NCBI GenBank assembly: GCA_937965665.1
Contig: CALCJE010000181.1
Location: 1 to 42,693, forward strand
Direction: 5' to 3'
Length of the DNA: 42,693 bases
DNA from: an uncultured Bacteroidales bacterium
GTDB taxonomy: Bacteria > Bacteroidota > Bacteroidia > Bacteroidales > UBA4417
The position numbers were made by a program, and so were the translations under genes. Below are positions 41,441 to 42,693 of this stretch, piece after piece (the first letter of the stretch is position 1; every line of letters begins with the position of its first letter). The notes under the pieces were generated by a model. That model made no database searches, was not told the DNA's origin, and was given only the letters and a program-made list of their open reading frames with translations.

Positions 41441-42693
41441 ATGAATGTTCAGATACCTTTAGCAGAAATTCTTCGGCCTAAAAATGCAGTTGAATATATC
41501 GGCCAACCTCACCTGATGGCTGCAGGAACTGCATTCAGAAGGATGATTGACGGGGGTGCAGTACATTCAATGATTTTTTGGGGCCCTCCGGGTGTTGGCA
41601 AAACTACACTTGCCCTGATACTGGCTAATGCAACAGGAAGGCAGTTTTATACGCTCAGCGCCGTTAATTCTGGAGTTAAGGATGTGAGGGAAGTGATTGA
41701 AAAAGCGGGTAAAGATGCATCGCAACCCATTCTTTTTATTGATGAAATCCATCGTTTCAGTAAATCGCAACAGGATTCGTTGCTGGGTGCTGTCGAAAGA
41801 GGAACGGTAATCCTGATTGGAGCCACTACCGAAAATCCATCTTTCGAAGTTATCTCACCATTGCTTTCGCGCTGCCAGGTGTATATACTTAAACCGCTTG
41901 AAGAAGATGATCTGCTGATTATTATGCAAAGAGCCATTGATACTTTATCGGGTATACATGGAGTTAAAATCACAATACAGGAGCATGAAGCACTGATCCG
42001 GATTTCGGGTGGTGATGCCCGTAAATTGCTCAATGCAATCGATATAATCACGTCCTCCCTGCTATCGTCGGGCCAGGAAATGGTTATTAACAACGAGAAT
42101 ACTTTATCCATCATACAACAAAACCTGGCGCTATACGATAAATCGGGCGAAATGCATTACGATGTAATTTCGGCTTTCATAAAATCAATGCGCGGCAGCG
42201 ATCCGAACGGAGCCGTGTATTGGCTTGCCCGAATGCTTACTGCCGGAGAGGATCCGCTTTTTATTGCCCGACGGATGGTTATACTGGCATCGGAAGACAT
42301 TGGCAATGCAAACCCTACAGCCCTGGTACTTGCCAACAATTGTTTTGATGCAGTAAATAAGATCGGTGTTCCCGAAGGGCGGATCATTTTGTCGCAAACA
42401 GCAATCTACCTTGCATGCTCTGCCAAGAGTAATGCTTCATATATGGCCATTGAGAACGCTATGGCTGCCGTTCAGCAGCTGGGCGACCTACCGGTACCTT
42501 TACACCTTCGGAATGCCCCTACGCGCCTAATGAAAAATATAGGGTATGGCAAAGATTACAAATATGCCCACCAGTACGATGGCAATTTTGTAAAGATTGA
42601 ATTTTTACCTGAAAAAATTCGGGGACGAAGGTTTTTCGAGCCCGGTCTTAATCCCAGGGAAAACGAGGCACGTGAAAAACTTCGGAAAAACTG
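41441..42693 (+). CDS. rarA: Replication-associated recombination protein RarA/MgsA, 3' end beyond window
   Basis: This AAA+ ATPase acts at stalled replication forks. 417 complete codons are visible without a stop before the window ends, close to the usual 425-445 residues, so only the last few residues are missing. Visible are LRPKNAVEYIGQPHL near 10, Walker A GPPGVGKTT (near 48), Walker B LFIDEIHRF (near 98), sensor 1 GATTENPSFE (near 127), the SGGDARKLLN sensor 2 segment (near 188), and the MgsA C-terminal part (DPNGAVYWLARML near 250 and EDIGNANP near 285). It is 12 bp downstream of the antiporter gene; the start ATG at 41441 gives the typical N-terminus. Confidence 0.95.
   Translation, partial: MNVQIPLAEILRPKNAVEYIGQPHLMAAGTAFRRMIDGGAVHSMIFWGPPGVGKTTLALILANATGRQFYTLSAVNSGVKDVREVIEKAGKDASQPILFIDEIHRFSKSQQDSLLGAVERGTVILIGATTENPSFEVISPLLSRCQVYILKPLEEDDLLIIMQRAIDTLSGIHGVKITIQEHEALIRISGGDARKLLNAIDIITSSLLSSGQEMVINNENTLSIIQQNLALYDKSGEMHYDVISAFIKSMRGSDPNGAVYWLARMLTAGEDPLFIARRMVILASEDIGNANPTALVLANNCFDAVNKIGVPEGRIILSQTAIYLACSAKSNASYMAIENAMAAVQQLGDLPVPLHLRNAPTRLMKNIGYGKDYKYAHQYDGNFVKIEFLPEKIRGRRFFEPGLNPRENEAREKLRKN

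Noticed and set aside
41647..42114. 155-codon open frame opposite rarA
   Set aside because: It is antisense to the RarA ATPase core, whose motifs are intact; the frame is only a shadow.
1..42693. CRISPR arrays, phage genes, integrases, toxin-antitoxin pairs
   Set aside because: No regularly spaced repeats or matching protein patterns were seen anywhere; apart from one insertion sequence the window looks like core chromosome.

Overview
This is AT-rich bacterial DNA that looks like Bacteroidota, most likely an uncultured or environmental member of the Bacteroidales. The support is threefold. Bacteroidota-type promoters (TTTG, a 19-20 bp gap, then TAnnTTTG) sit in front of many genes. Several families are typical of the phylum (DUF4835, a Bacteroidota-type omega subunit, a TPR protein downstream of gyrA, a large acyl-CoA dehydrogenase encoded with etfBA). 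The block bamD-rpoZ-coaBC-DUF4835-recN is a characteristic Bacteroidota gene order. Most of the window is housekeeping chromosome.

Layout. 1-870: a truncated tRNA-Lys(TTT) with a good promoter, and a YciO/Sua5-family protein. 1267-3780: a two-gene potassium uptake operon of KtrA/KtrB type. 3988-7558: a small acidic conserved protein, the glycogen branching enzyme GlgB and a membrane-anchored SRPBCC-GyrI protein. 7715-9543: a small lipoprotein and a coiled-coil DUF2130 protein. 9766-14738: a TPR protein, an intact IS1595-type insertion sequence and gyrA. The insertion sequence lies between gyrA and the TPR gene, and its 8 bp target duplication contains the gyrA stop codon. 15009-19429: clpC, an HD phosphohydrolase and a PiT-fold transporter that resembles sulfate permease CysP more than phosphate transporters.

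19685-27813 is the most interesting stretch. It holds seven minus-strand genes, all for flavin or iron-sulfur electron transfer: etfB2, etfA2, a membrane haem b/2x[4Fe-4S] protein, a CCG-domain protein, etfB1, etfA1 and an acyl-CoA dehydrogenase. The two ETFs are of clearly different types. ETF1 resembles clostridial electron-bifurcating ETFs; ETF2 is a divergent Bacteroidota type. A reasonable inference is an acyl-CoA oxidation module that passes electrons through ETF to a membrane quinone reductase.

28235-35675: fabI, recN, a DUF4835 protein, coaBC, an omega-like subunit gene, bamD and a photolyase. coaBC is cut by a single in-frame TAA while the reading frame and protein sequence continue unchanged on both sides. 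35808-42693: an alpha-oxoamine synthase (serine palmitoyltransferase-like, possible sulfonolipid enzyme), an unknown membrane protein, a rhodanese, a tiny Ala/Ser/Asp-rich lipoprotein with near-ideal promoter and terminator, a CPA2 cation/proton antiporter, and the 5' part of rarA, which runs off the end.
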